This document shows, in pieces, positions 26,647-35,544 of a DNA stretch of 64,000 bases. Within the stretch, counting starts at the first letter, position 1; each line of letters starts with the position of its first letter. The stretch covers positions 992,001 through 1,056,000 of the forward strand of contig NZ_PJBE01000012.1 of assembly GCF_002836205.1 (NCBI RefSeq), read 5' to 3'. This DNA comes from Shewanella sp. Choline-02u-19. GTDB taxonomy: Bacteria; Pseudomonadota; Gammaproteobacteria; Enterobacterales; Shewanellaceae. A program made the translations under genes and the position numbers. Under the pieces are notes generated by a model that saw nothing but the letters and a program-made list of their open reading frames with translations, was not told the DNA's origin and searched no databases.

Positions 26647-27324
26647 TTGATCTTACCTCGCACCTCTCAAACAGGTGACGATTCCTCCCTTTTTGCATCA
26701 ATTGCAAATGACATCGCAAACAAAGGCTACAGCATTAACCCTGCTGCTCTGCCACACGATTTAACCCATTTATTAGCCTCACATATTACCACTATGCCCG
26801 ACGCTAATTTTAAGCGCGCTGGCATTGGTCGCTCAGTTGATCATAAGATTAATGACTTTGTGCGTACCGACGCGATTAGCTGGATTAATAATGACAGTGA
26901 AGCGGGCACGGCTTGGCTTGATTGGACTCAGGCGCTGCAAGTGTTCTTGAATAGAAGACTCTTTTTAGGGCTATTTTCGTTTGAAAGCCACTTTGCACAT
27001 TACGCTGAAGGTGATTTTTATAAAAAGCACAAAGATGCCTTTATCGGTGAGGGGAATCGAATACTTTCTGTGGTGGTTTATCTTAACCAATCTTGGTCGA
27101 AAGACGATGGCGGAGAGCTGGTGATATATCAAAATCAACAATCAACATCTGCGATTATTGATGACCATACGGTTCGCGTTACACCCGGTTTTGGTACCGT
27201 GGTGGTCTTTTTAAGTGAAGAGTTTCCCCATGAAGTGCTAGCCGCAAAACGTGACCGTTTCTCTATCGCGGGTTGGTTTAGGCTCAATTGCAGCATTGCC
27301 AATAACATCGACCCACCAAGTTAA
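26647..27324 (+). CDS. 2-oxoglutarate/Fe(II)-dependent oxygenase (prolyl-4-hydroxylase type)
   Basis: The frame opens with TTG at 26647 (GGA 5 nt upstream); no ATG lies near the start, so TTG is likely though unproven. The 225-residue protein shows the iron ligands H-K-D in FYKKHKDAFIG (about 130-140) and the distal H in EEFPHEVL (near 200), followed by R in RFSIAGWFR, which holds 2-oxoglutarate. The FESHFAHYAEGDFYKKHKDAF stretch matches SM-20/EGLN-like bacterial hydroxylases. The substrate may be a protein prolyl residue; this is not shown. It stands alone. Confidence 0.88.
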   Translation: MILPRTSQTGDDSSLFASIANDIANKGYSINPAALPHDLTHLLASHITTMPDANFKRAGIGRSVDHKINDFVRTDAISWINNDSEAGTAWLDWTQALQVFLNRRLFLGLFSFESHFAHYAEGDFYKKHKDAFIGEGNRILSVVVYLNQSWSKDDGGELVIYQNQQSTSAIIDDHTVRVTPGFGTVVVFLSEEFPHEVLAAKRDRFSIAGWFRLNCSIANNIDPPS

Positions 27325-27558
27325 TGTTACTTATCTAATTTTGGACTCATGGCTCAGTGAAAGAGTGATGTCTGCAGTGCCTCATGCTGCACAGAGGTCG
27401 TAGCGATCACTTAATGGCGATAGTCACGTATGCAAGCTTCATCAGCGATGAGGTGTGTCTGTAGAGCGGCATTAATGTAAATAAGCATCAACTTCTACTG
27501 CCGTGGGCGGTATATTGTCATAAAGTGTTTAACTCATTTTAAGCTAAGCTGCCTATGG

Positions 27559-27903
27559 CTAGACGTAGTAGTGACTCACTTTTCGACAATAACGTTGCTG
27601 AAAATTGAAGGGACTCATTTTCATGGTGCGCACCGCATCGATCCAGCCAACAATCATCGGCACTAAGGTCCAGCTAAAGATTAAGTACAAGCTGCCCTTT
27701 AGGTGTTGACCTAAATAGAACTTATGTACGCCCAGCCCACCGAATAAAAGGCTAAACCATATCGTGAGTTTTTGATTTTTAATACGAATATAAGGATCAA
27801 CTCCAGAGAGTGCCTCTAACCCTTGAACGACATGGCACTGGGGGCAGGTCACCAGATTAATGTCGATTTTTTGGCTGCACTGTGGGCAATCTATTTCTTG
27901 CAT
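27559..27903 (-). CDS. TM2-domain protein with N-terminal zinc ribbon
   Basis: ATG at 27903 is chosen because GGAG lies 6 nt upstream; the upstream TTG would be within it. The 114-residue protein begins with two CxxC pairs (CPQC, CPQC) typical of a zinc ribbon, then two membrane helices joined by a short turn. The TM2 signature is LLFGGLGVHKFYLGQHLKG and GWIDAVR. Family members are small inner-membrane proteins of unknown role. Confidence 0.85.
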   Translation of the reverse strand: MQEIDCPQCSQKIDINLVTCPQCHVVQGLEALSGVDPYIRIKNQKLTIWFSLLFGGLGVHKFYLGQHLKGSLYLIFSWTLVPMIVGWIDAVRTMKMSPFNFQQRYCRKVSHYYV

Positions 27904-28278
27904 CGCAAACTCCAATAGTCAATATTGCTAATGAGCCATTATGCGTACAAGCGTGCGCTGAAACATAGGTGCATAGTTCACATAATTAAAATAAACCCGA
28001 ACGTTAGCGGGGCAGCCATATCATGGGAGGTGGTGAATACTCAATACTGAGTACGATTATCTCGCTTCACTGTGAAGTTAACGGAAGCATCGTTTTCTAT
28101 TTGAACGGTGAGATGATTTTTAATGAAGTGCTGCAATAGCCATTTGGTTCGAGAGATTCGGCTTTTTATAAAAGAGTTAGCGAAAAGAGGAGGAGTGATG
28201 TTCTCCTGCTGAGCTCTTTTGCAAGCTGTTGGCCAGACTGAGCATACTCATGACTGGCCAGCTCGTAGTATACGATTG
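27904..28278. other. Intergenic region with inverted repeat
   Basis: No accepted gene in 375 bp. TGGCCAG (28230-28236) and CTGGCCA (28254-28260) form a hairpin 18 nt past the YdcH stop, possibly its terminator although a T-run is missing. A 65-codon minus-strand frame (about 28044-28250) lacks a start codon and was not called. Confidence 0.4.
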
Positions 28279-28524
28279 TTAGGCGTGGTGCTCTTTTAAT
28301 TTCAGGAATAGGACGTCTTTTAAATTAGCGCGCTGTAATTTTAGCTGATGCATATGCTCGTCATCGGTGGGACTACCGTCAATTTCTAGCTGACGAATTT
28401 CATAATCTAATAAATGATACTGTTTGGACAGTTCTTGGAATGCTTCGTCTTTATGATTCAAATAAACAATGTCTTGTTTAAATTCTGGGAAGTCAAAAAT
28501 AAGTGCATGATTCTCATTTAGCAT
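28279..28524 (-). CDS. YdcH family (DUF465) small protein
   Basis: The 81-residue protein has the DUF465 features: a His-rich opening, a central helix (FQELSKQYHLLDYEIRQLE) and a second helix (HQLKLQRANLKDVLFLKLKEH), predicted to form an antiparallel coiled coil. The function of YdcH proteins is unknown. A ribosome site (GGGGTACCTATGC, weak) precedes the ATG. It is monocistronic. Confidence 0.85.
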   Translation of the reverse strand: MLNENHALIFDFPEFKQDIVYLNHKDEAFQELSKQYHLLDYEIRQLEIDGSPTDDEHMHQLKLQRANLKDVLFLKLKEHHA

Positions 28525-28764
28525 AGGTACCCCTGAATGGTGAACTGAAAATTATTCTGTTTGTACTACCAACACTACAGCATTATGGATTTTAACAAAG
28601 GGGTATATCTAGGTATTTTAGCGATCTAGTTAACAAAAAATCGCAGATTCTACTTGTTTTAAGCACTGAGGGCCGAGTCAAGGTATAAAATACTAATCTG
28701 ACTCTGCTCTATTTTCGATTAACACCGCAGCAGTCGCCCTCAATTTAGAGTGCCCCAGCACTGA

Positions 28765-30282
28765 TTAACTTGCTTGAAAGTGACCATGAAAACCGAGAGG
28801 TAGATGATAGGGCAGCCAAGCCCGTGCCATGGGGCCTGAATTGATATCGTTGGCGGCAAATATGTTAAGACAAGTCCGCTTACTGGGCACATGCAACGCG
28901 GTACCAATGAGGTATCCAGTACCTTCAACTGCTTTAGGGCATACGCTAATGTGTTCTTCCACTAGATAGTCTTTGCCAAAATTGAAATGTTGCTCAGCAC
29001 CGCTATTGATATTGATTGATGATACAGCGTCATTCCACAAGCTTTGCTCATTGCTCGATAAATGATACAGATAATCGTTTTTAAGACCGACCACATGATC
29101 ACACACGGCTGGAAACTCACTGTTTTTAGCCGTCATATGCATGCTGTGGCTGCCATTGGGGTTTAAGGTATAAAACGCTGTTTTTGCATGTGCGTTGGCT
29201 AGGCTCATTTGGCCACTCATCATGTTGCTCAGCTTATGTAAAACATCGACGTTGGGGTATAAACTCGCATCGAAATGTAGCGTGCCATTGGTTTCTTCCC
29301 AGGCATTACCGTAATGAAAAGCAAAGCCAGCAGGCAGCTCATATCGCTTGGTTACGGTTAGCGACTGCTTACTGATAACCAATACACTCATGGGTATATC
29401 ATTGCTGTATTGCGTACTCGCGAAGCTGCCGTCAATGGATTTGTCAGTGAACAATGATGGCAAGATAATCAGTAAGTGCTTATCGGTCATCAAGAAGTCA
29501 TGCAACATGCCCCCGCGATATTGTGCGTTGATAAGTCCTGCATTTTTAACTTGGCCATTAGCGGATAAATGGTACAACACAATATGTCCGGAACCGTTTA
29601 AGCCAAAATTCCAGATATCGCCATTGGGCGAAATTTTAGGGTGTGCTGAAAAAGCCAGACCTCGTAAACTATTGCCATATTTAGAGCCTGCACCTAGACT
29701 GACTTGCTGTTTAAATTCGAGGGTTTCTTTGTCTACCTTGGTAGGGGAGCCTGCTTCCCATAGTGCCCACATGTCGTCGCCGACGGTAATGATATTAGTG
29801 TTAGCAGTGTTGATTTGGTCAGCTTTAGACACTGGCAGGGCATTTGCCAATTTAGTATCTGGACCAGAGTAAAGAAACTGACCCGCGCTTTGCTCTTTAG
29901 CAAACTTGGGGGTGTTGATAAATTTACCGTGATGAACCACTTTTCCTTGGTCAAACTCAAAGCGTTGTAGCATGCCATCACCCTCAAACAGATGCTGATA
30001 GCGAACATTGCCACGCTCATGTTTACCAGGGCCATTACGATAGAATACGCCTTGTAGGTCGGCTGGGATCTTACCTTCAACCGTTAGAGATTGTTGTGGG
30101 AAATCTTTTTCAATATTGGCAAAGCCAATTAACTCAGGATTGTGCGCTAATGCGTCATTAAATAGCTGTTTAACATTGACCGCTTTTGGCGCGACTGTGG
30201 TTGCCAATGCTGACAACGAACCTGGCAGTAAACTCGTTGCACCAACAATACCCATTCCCTTTAAAAAATCTCTGCGTTGCAT
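28765..30282 (-). CDS. Tat-exported carotenoid cleavage oxygenase
   Basis: The 505-residue protein starts with a twin-arginine signal (MQRRDFLKGMGIVGATSLLP), so the folded iron enzyme is sent to the periplasm. Four histidines are placed as in the seven-bladed carotenoid oxygenases: H214 (FSAHPK), H261 (MLHDFLMTD), H323 (FAFHYGNAWEE) and H499 (GFHGHF). They hold the catalytic Fe(II) that cleaves double bonds of carotenoids, apocarotenoids or stilbenes. The DUF2141 gene lies upstream on the same strand, 94 nt away, and a LytTR regulator is divergent from that. No carotenoid synthesis gene is in the window, so the substrate is unknown. Confidence 0.9.
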   Translation of the reverse strand: MQRRDFLKGMGIVGATSLLPGSLSALATTVAPKAVNVKQLFNDALAHNPELIGFANIEKDFPQQSLTVEGKIPADLQGVFYRNGPGKHERGNVRYQHLFEGDGMLQRFEFDQGKVVHHGKFINTPKFAKEQSAGQFLYSGPDTKLANALPVSKADQINTANTNIITVGDDMWALWEAGSPTKVDKETLEFKQQVSLGAGSKYGNSLRGLAFSAHPKISPNGDIWNFGLNGSGHIVLYHLSANGQVKNAGLINAQYRGGMLHDFLMTDKHLLIILPSLFTDKSIDGSFASTQYSNDIPMSVLVISKQSLTVTKRYELPAGFAFHYGNAWEETNGTLHFDASLYPNVDVLHKLSNMMSGQMSLANAHAKTAFYTLNPNGSHSMHMTAKNSEFPAVCDHVVGLKNDYLYHLSSNEQSLWNDAVSSININSGAEQHFNFGKDYLVEEHISVCPKAVEGTGYLIGTALHVPSKRTCLNIFAANDINSGPMARAWLPYHLPLGFHGHFQAS

Positions 30283-30376
30283 GGCTTACCCCTTCCCTTG
30301 AATATATGGATTTTGGAACTATTTTTTGAAACTACTATTTTTGAATCTATGGTTTTTGCTCAATGGACTCTAGGGG

Positions 30377-30862
30377 TTAATAAATCACTTCGGTTTTATT
30401 AACTAGCAAGGCTTGCTCTTCGGTCACGTTGAACTTAATGTCTTGGTAACTAACGGGTCCAAAGTTGGGCTTAGCATTGTTAGAAAAGCCATAACCCTCA
30501 GCGGGAAGACCAAATAGATTGGTATCCAAATTGCCATTATTATTTTGATCATGGAAAAAGCGCAGTGCATATTCACCTGCTGATACATTGGCAAAAGTGA
30601 TAACCATTGTCCCTTGGGTAGCCTGCATCATAGTGGCGTTTACGGCTTGGTTCTCTCGATAGCTTTGTTCACCTTTAAAGAGCTGAACATAAAGCTTACC
30701 TTGTGCGTCGGCTACACTTGATATTTCAAAATTGATATCGGCAGCAGATGCTGAGTGTGCAAAAAATAAAGCGCTCAGCAGTGCAGAGATTCTAACTATC
30801 TTTGGCATATTACTGATGTCATTTGTTGACACTTTTGAGTGAGTAGTCGTGTAAAAAGTCAT
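30377..30862 (-). CDS. DUF2141 periplasmic protein
   Basis: The start at 30862 has AAGGA 7 nt upstream, giving 161 residues. The signal peptide is preceded by a longer polar stretch (about 19 residues), with a cleavage site near AHSASA. An in-frame ATG just before the hydrophobic part lacks a ribosome site. The mature part shows the DUF2141 pattern GKLYVQLFKGEQSY, VSAGEYALRFFHDQNNNGNLDTNLFGLPAEGYGFSN, a small beta domain with an acidic loop that may bind calcium. It is the first gene of a probable two-gene operon with the carotenoid oxygenase. Confidence 0.85.
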   Translation of the reverse strand: MTFYTTTHSKVSTNDISNMPKIVRISALLSALFFAHSASAADINFEISSVADAQGKLYVQLFKGEQSYRENQAVNATMMQATQGTMVITFANVSAGEYALRFFHDQNNNGNLDTNLFGLPAEGYGFSNNAKPNFGPVSYQDIKFNVTEEQALLVNKTEVIY

Positions 30863-31042
30863 TTAAATATCCTTATTCGTGTCAGTGAAAGGCAGCGTAA
30901 TGATGGTTTTAATTATCAAGCTCATTAGTGCTGCGCATGAGCAAACCGTATCGGCGTTGCGTCGTGTTGGAAAGACGATAGAATGGATACTTAGCAAAGC
31001 TAAAGTAGCTTTACGTGAAGTGAGTCGTAAACTTCGTAGAAT

Positions 31043-31897
31043 GTGACTAAAAAGGAATATGTACCATTGACGAATCGTGAACTACCCCCTGAAAATCAAC
31101 CATTAGAACCCATTTTCAGTAAGCAAAAGTTGGCCCATGACCTGTTAATCGTCGCAGCGGTAGGCTTGTTTATCGGTTTCTTGGCGCCGTTTGGTATGGA
31201 TGAACTGCCTGTACTCGTGTCGATCTCTTATTGGTTAGTGACATGTACCAGCGGCTACTTTATCTATACGCCAATGATTCGTTTGGGCCATCGTTATTTA
31301 GCTAAATGGGTAACGGCGGTGTGGGGGAGAGTGGCGTTATCGACACTGATTGCCAGTATGATAATGAGCGTCGCGGTCCCGTTAATAAGTTGGTTGTTTT
31401 TTAGTATTGAGATTGAACTCGCTAAGGAGTTTTTTCAAGTATTCCCTAAGGCCATTGTGATTGGGGGAGTGATGACATTTTTTAGTCTTGTGCAAGGTTA
31501 TATTCGCCAGCAAAAAAGCCAGCTAGCAGCATCAAAAAAAGTCATAGAAGAACACGAGCAAAATACTGATGTTGATGTCCATCTGCAATTTGAACAGTTT
31601 ATGCAGCTACTACCTTTAGAGAAACGTGGTCAGTTGATGTGTCTTGAAATGTCTGATCATTACTTAAAAGTGCATACCGACAAAGGTCACCATATGTTGT
31701 TAATGCGACTTAAAGATGCCTTGGAGAAGCTAGATGGCTTCGCTGGTATGCAAACTCATCGCTCATGGTGGGTGGCAACTGAGGCGATAGTTTCTGTCAA
31801 TAAAGACAATCGTAAAATGTCGCTAATGCTAGCCAATGGTATTGAAGTGCCAGTTTCAAGGACATTTGTTGATGCGGTAAAAGCGGTGAATATCTAG
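31043..31897 (+). CDS. Membrane-bound LytTR-domain regulator
   Basis: The frame starts with GTG at 31043; a TTG at 31067 with AAGGA 10 nt upstream is an alternative start. Four membrane segments lie at about 33-52, 58-78, 92-118 and 130-150, followed by a short coiled stretch. The last 100 residues are a LytTR DNA-binding domain (LMCLEMSDHYLKVHTDKGHHMLLMRLKDALEKL, THRSWWVATEAIVSV). Such proteins bind DNA from the membrane. It is divergent from the DUF2141/carotenoid-oxygenase pair with 180 bp between, which suggests local control. The signal sensed is unknown. Confidence 0.88.
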   Translation: MTKKEYVPLTNRELPPENQPLEPIFSKQKLAHDLLIVAAVGLFIGFLAPFGMDELPVLVSISYWLVTCTSGYFIYTPMIRLGHRYLAKWVTAVWGRVALSTLIASMIMSVAVPLISWLFFSIEIELAKEFFQVFPKAIVIGGVMTFFSLVQGYIRQQKSQLAASKKVIEEHEQNTDVDVHLQFEQFMQLLPLEKRGQLMCLEMSDHYLKVHTDKGHHMLLMRLKDALEKLDGFAGMQTHRSWWVATEAIVSVNKDNRKMSLMLANGIEVPVSRTFVDAVKAVNI

Positions 31898-31906
31898 TCT
31901 CTTTGT

Positions 31907-31932
31907 ACATCCATGCTAATTGGCATGGATGT
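31907..31932. terminator. Hairpin between convergent genes
   Basis: ACATCCATGC/GCATGGATGT is a 10-bp perfect stem with a 6-nt loop, 10 nt past the LytTR gene stop and between two convergent genes. No strong T-run is present on either side. Confidence 0.45.
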
Positions 31933-31979
31933 GGTTAAAAACATAAACCGCGAGTATGTCCCTGCCTTTTCAACATCTC

Positions 31980-32621
31980 TTAATTGAAGGTGTTTTTTAG
32001 CTGGTTGGCAAAAGCGATAAATTTCTCTTTAATCGTGTGCTTTACCGATACTGAAAGGCTACCGAGAACCACTTTACCCTCAATAGTGATAACTGGTGCT
32101 TGGCGGTTTGCCATCGAAGGAGCTGTATTTTCAATACTACTTACAGCGCAGTAGGTTTTACATATCACGTTGATGTTTTCAGGGATAAAGACTTTGCAGC
32201 TGCCAAGAATGCAGTTGAGCTTAATGGTGATCTCTTGATGCTGAAAAATAGCATCGGTAAAATCCAATGTGGTTTCGCCTAACACATTGTTGAGCTTAAT
32301 CTCGCTAGGCACTACCCACTGACCACTACGCTCATTATTACCCAGAATACAGCTGATAACTAGCGTGTCATCTGCCTGCTTGTTTGAGTAATTGGGTGTA
32401 AATTGCTGATCTTTTTTACTGCTATATTCGGCGTCTGTAGACATGGACAGATCGGCAACTAAGTCGAGTAACGCTTGATGTGATTCACTGGCCATCGCGT
32501 CATCGAGACGACGTTCAAATGCTTCAGCGGATATAATCCCATGGCTATAGTTAACAATGAGTTTATCTATGACTTGTTCACGAACCTGGTTAATGGGTCT
32601 ATCTTCTAATATGACTGACAT
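31980..32621 (-). CDS. DUF1707/LiaF-like domain protein
   Basis: The 213-residue protein begins with a DUF1707-type helical unit (about 12-65: REQVIDKLIVNYSHGIISAEAFERRLDDAM). It then has a beta-helix-like LiaF C-terminal domain with the repeated pattern CILGNNERSGQW, NVLGETTLDF, CILGSCKVFIPENINV and VVLGSLSVSVK. There is no membrane segment. In Gram-positive bacteria LiaF acts in envelope stress; the role in Gram-negative bacteria is not known. It is convergent with the LytTR gene. Confidence 0.82.
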   Translation of the reverse strand: MSVILEDRPINQVREQVIDKLIVNYSHGIISAEAFERRLDDAMASESHQALLDLVADLSMSTDAEYSSKKDQQFTPNYSNKQADDTLVISCILGNNERSGQWVVPSEIKLNNVLGETTLDFTDAIFQHQEITIKLNCILGSCKVFIPENINVICKTYCAVSSIENTAPSMANRQAPVITIEGKVVLGSLSVSVKHTIKEKFIAFANQLKNTFN

Positions 32622-33027
32622 CTGCCGCTCCTTTGGCTTTACATGGATGTAGCAATTAACATTGCTAAACTGATTAATAGAAAGACTAATGGGCTACAGA
32701 GTAAGCATTATCTATGCCGCTTAACTAAACATCTTTCTAATCAAGTTGTTATGAGTTTGTTGCGTTAAGCTGGTGTTTGAAACTAATGATTTAGTTAGAC
32801 ATAGCACTAAAATGTGGTTGTTTTAATCGTTAGATTAAGTGGCTATATCAGCGAATTAGGTCAGTGTGACAGATGAGAAGTTGGGCTCGCCTGTTCATTT
32901 TATGAGAAAAATAAGCCAGTCGGATAGCTAGTCAAGAGAAGCGCAGCAGACAAAGAGGGAAGCTACAGAGGGCTGGTCGTTTGCATGTAAACCGAGTTCG
33001 CCCCGTAGCTGACTAAAACAATGAGTA
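32622..33027. other. Intergenic region without recognised gene
   Basis: About 400 bp, AT-rich on the left. It holds the promoter of the DUF1707 gene and the end of the acetyltransferase gene. No hairpin with a T-run or small gene was seen. Confidence 0.4.
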
Positions 33028-33666
33028 TTACTCTTGCTTCAAAGTCTGCCAGTAATCGTATAGGCCATTGATATCAGATGAGCACATTAATGCCATGGCA
33101 CTTTTTAGCTGTATATCACTCCATAACCACCATTGCATCTCAAGTAGTTTAGCGATCTCTGTTTCAGGAAAACGAAAACGAATATGTTTCGCTGGATTTG
33201 AACCAACAATAGAGTAGGGCGCGACATCTTTAGTCACCACAGCACGGCTGGCGATAATGGCGCCATCACCGAGCTTAACGCCACTCATAATCATAGCTTC
33301 AGTGCCAATCCATACATCATTGCCTATAACGGTATCTCCTGAACGTTCAAAGCCATCTTTAGCGTCAGTAAAGTGTTCGTTTTCTTGGTAGAAAAATGGA
33401 AAAGTGCTCACCCAATTATTCTGGTGCCCTTGATTACCCGCCATCATAAATACTGCACCTGAACCAATTGAGCAGAAGCTACCAATAATGAGTTTATCGA
33501 CATCAGTTCTATCGGGCAGCAAGTAACGGGCACAATCGTCGAAACTATGGTTGTGATAATAGCCAGAATAATAGCTGTGTTTTCCCACAATGATATTAGG
33601 GTTTGTCACTTGCTCTTGCAGTGATTTGCCGACAAAGGGGCTGTCAAAATAATTGTTCAAACTCAA
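33028..33666 (-). CDS. CatB-type (xenobiotic) O-acetyltransferase
   Basis: The 212-residue protein has the left-handed beta-helix hexapeptide pattern ([44 protein letters not shown]) and ends with the XAT segment [16 protein letters not shown]. The catalytic histidine is in GNQGHQNNW (near residue 79). Length and motifs match type B chloramphenicol acetyltransferases, which use acetyl-CoA on chloramphenicol-like hydroxyl groups. Chromosomal copies are common in Shewanella and Vibrio, and resistance cannot be assumed. It is convergent with nothing and lies 54 nt downstream of the pilin gene on the same strand. Confidence 0.88.
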   Translation of the reverse strand: MSLNNYFDSPFVGKSLQEQVTNPNIIVGKHSYYSGYYHNHSFDDCARYLLPDRTDVDKLIIGSFCSIGSGAVFMMAGNQGHQNNWVSTFPFFYQENEHFTDAKDGFERSGDTVIGNDVWIGTEAMIMSGVKLGDGAIIASRAVVTKDVAPYSIVGSNPAKHIRFRFPETEIAKLLEMQWWLWSDIQLKSAMALMCSSDINGLYDYWQTLKQE

Positions 33667-33719
33667 TATCCTCTATGAAGTACTTAACTGGTGCATGATG
33701 TTAACTCGTTGTAATTTTG

Positions 33720-34259
33720 CTAGCAGTCCGTCATCACTGTGGTGATTGTTGGCTCACCTGATGTTTGCCAGTGATACTGAAAATAGCAGTTAGTCGCTTT
33801 AACCTCTGCGGCACTAGGTTCACTTTTATCTAAAACACTTTTAGGTGCAGCAATAACGGCATAGCTAGTGGGTACGTAAATACGGTAAGCCCATTCGTTA
33901 ACATCTAATCCAGCACCTTCAAATATTTCGGGTGGAGAGGAGTAATCAGATAAAAATCCACTTGCAGTAGCTGTTGCAGCCCATGGTTGATAGTTACTGC
34001 CTTTTACGCCAGAAAACTCGACCACATCAGTAAAAGTATTACCTGAAGTCATGGTTTTGGCTTTAAATAGCGATACTGCGGTTTTAATTGAACCCACGGC
34101 CCCTTTAATCACAGCAACGTTTGCATCTGATTTCATATTGATAAATTTGGGCAATGCCGTAACAGCCAAAACACCTAAAATAATAATAACGACAACCAAC
34201 TCTATGAGGGTGAAGCCTGAATTGTGGGGAAGTGATGCATTTTGTTTATTCATATTCAT
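33720..34259 (-). CDS. Lone type IV pilin-like protein
   Basis: The start at 34259 gives 179 residues with a 15-residue leader ending in G, followed by FTLIELVVVIIILGVLAVTALPKF, the prepilin peptidase site and N-terminal helix of type IV pilins, with the conserved Glu at mature position 5. A longer frame from 34316 exists but neither start has a clear ribosome site. The globular part has one Cys pair near the end (TNCYF...MTDC), like the disulphide loop of pilins. It resembles MSHA-type pilins. No other pilus gene is nearby, so it must use an assembly machine encoded elsewhere. Confidence 0.8.
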   Translation of the reverse strand: MNMNKQNASLPHNSGFTLIELVVVIIILGVLAVTALPKFINMKSDANVAVIKGAVGSIKTAVSLFKAKTMTSGNTFTDVVEFSGVKGSNYQPWAATATASGFLSDYSSPPEIFEGAGLDVNEWAYRIYVPTSYAVIAAPKSVLDKSEPSAAEVKATNCYFQYHWQTSGEPTITTVMTDC

Positions 34260-34352
34260 TTTGAGTAACGCCTGGTTATTATTTACAAGTTTGTCGAGTA
34301 GCTGAATAGCTATCATCTACTGTTGAAAGAGTGTGGCAATGCAGACGCAGCG

Positions 34353-34655
34353 TTAGTTGCTTTGTCTCAATAGCGACGCTGTTTTTGCGGCGAGTCTGTT
34401 AATTATGCCGCGCGCTTCTTTCAAGCTTGCACCGGTATCTTTGCGATAAAGCCTGATAGCAGTTAGTTTTTTACCGAGAGTAATGGCAGTTAATACTTCT
34501 TTAGATACATTGATGTTGTTATGAAAAAAAATACCGTTGTTTTTTAACAAGGAGTCAATTTTGTGTTCGATGACTCTCAACCGTTTGTCGGTTGACCTCT
34601 GTGTGTTGAAGCTAACAATCAGTATGAATAAGCCTATAATAAGTAATTCGTCCAT
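34353..34655 (-). CDS. Small membrane protein with ribosomal L7/L12 C-terminal-like domain
   Basis: ATG at 34655 has GGAG 10 nt upstream; a longer frame to 34751 lacks such a site. The 100-residue product begins with one membrane helix (LLIIGLFILIVSF), then a basic helix and a C-terminal part (VLTAITLGKKLTAIRLYRKDTGASLKEARGIINRL) that matches the fold signature of the L7/L12 C-terminal domain, with its Lys-rich, Ala-Gly helix pair. In L7/L12 this domain contacts translation factors. Membrane-tethered versions are common in bacteria but of unknown role. Confidence 0.7.
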   Translation of the reverse strand: MDELLIIGLFILIVSFNTQRSTDKRLRVIEHKIDSLLKNNGIFFHNNINVSKEVLTAITLGKKLTAIRLYRKDTGASLKEARGIINRLAAKTASLLRQSN

Positions 34656-34814
34656 GATATAAAATCTCCATTGTGGTATCGCACTCTCGTTAGAGAGAGT
34701 AAAGCAGTAAAGTGCTCTTTTATCCTTATTGATAAGGCGAGTATGTAACATTAACTTATGAGTCTACAAATTTAATGTGTTTACAACAAGTGTGCAGCCT
34801 CACATTCACGATAC

Positions 34815-34853
34815 AAAAAAGCCGATAATGACATAATCATTATCGGCTTTTTT
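34815..34853 (-). terminator. Terminator of the torECAD operon
   Basis: AAAAAAGCCGATAATGA / TCATTATCGGCTTTTTT is a 17-bp perfect palindrome with a 5-nt loop and runs of A and T at its ends, 38 nt past the torD stop. It can act in both directions and also shields the upstream region of the next minus-strand gene. Confidence 0.92.
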
Positions 34854-34890
34854 ACGGTTGTCTTTCAGAGTACCAGTTGCTCAGTCTGTA

Positions 34891-35544
34891 TTAGCTTTCG
34901 TTTTCAAGCCATTCAATATCTGACTCCACCCAAGCTAACGTGAGCTGCGCTAATGCGATATAGAACTTACCGGTATCGACATTGGCGACTTTAGCGACAA
35001 GCTTTGGTAACCAGTTAGCTAGGTAGTTGCGGATAAACAGTAGTTGCTCTTGGTGACGGCTATGCATACTGATATGTGCTATATAGGCCAATATCACCGC
35101 GAGATGATCTGCGGGCTCGGGGAACTCACTTTGCACCTGCAACTGACTCTGTTTTAAAAACTGTGTCATCTGCTGGTGCTGCTCACCAAAGAGTAATGGC
35201 TCATTGCTTTTTGTGACAGGTTTATCACTTGAGCTGTTATTTAAATAGAGGCTAGCGTATGGCGAGGCACTGTGCTTGGTACCGACTAAAAACAAACCAC
35301 AATAATCAGCCGAAAGCTCGAGTAGCGCTTTGTCGCTATTAAGCTTTGCGAGTTCAGCTACCAGCACATCAACATCTGCTTTAAAATCGGGCTCACTAGC
35401 AAGTTGAGACCAAAATGCTTGTGCTTGAGTACAGGTCAATTCATGCAATGTTTTATGATCTACCTCTTTCGCAAACAATGATGAAAGTAGCTGATAAATC
35501 GTGCTTCTGACTTGATTTACGGGGTTAGCTGTTACTGCGCTCAT
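34891..35544 (-). CDS. torD: TMAO reductase chaperone TorD
   Basis: TorD binds the signal peptide and core of apo-TorA, protects it and helps molybdenum cofactor insertion before Tat export. The 217-residue protein is all-helical, cytoplasmic, and shows the family features [26 protein letters not shown] and [19 protein letters not shown] (the EPxDH motif). It is the last gene of the tor operon. Its start overlaps the torA stop by 4 nt, so the two are made in step. The terminator follows within 40 nt. Confidence 0.95.
   Translation of the reverse strand: MSAVTANPVNQVRSTIYQLLSSLFAKEVDHKTLHELTCTQAQAFWSQLASEPDFKADVDVLVAELAKLNSDKALLELSADYCGLFLVGTKHSASPYASLYLNNSSSDKPVTKSNEPLLFGEQHQQMTQFLKQSQLQVQSEFPEPADHLAVILAYIAHISMHSRHQEQLLFIRNYLANWLPKLVAKVANVDTGKFYIALAQLTLAWVESDIEWLENES

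Noticed and set aside
28044..28250. 65-codon minus-strand open frame near the YdcH-type gene
   Set aside because: It has no ATG or GTG start with a ribosome site and is bounded by stops; coding is not supported.
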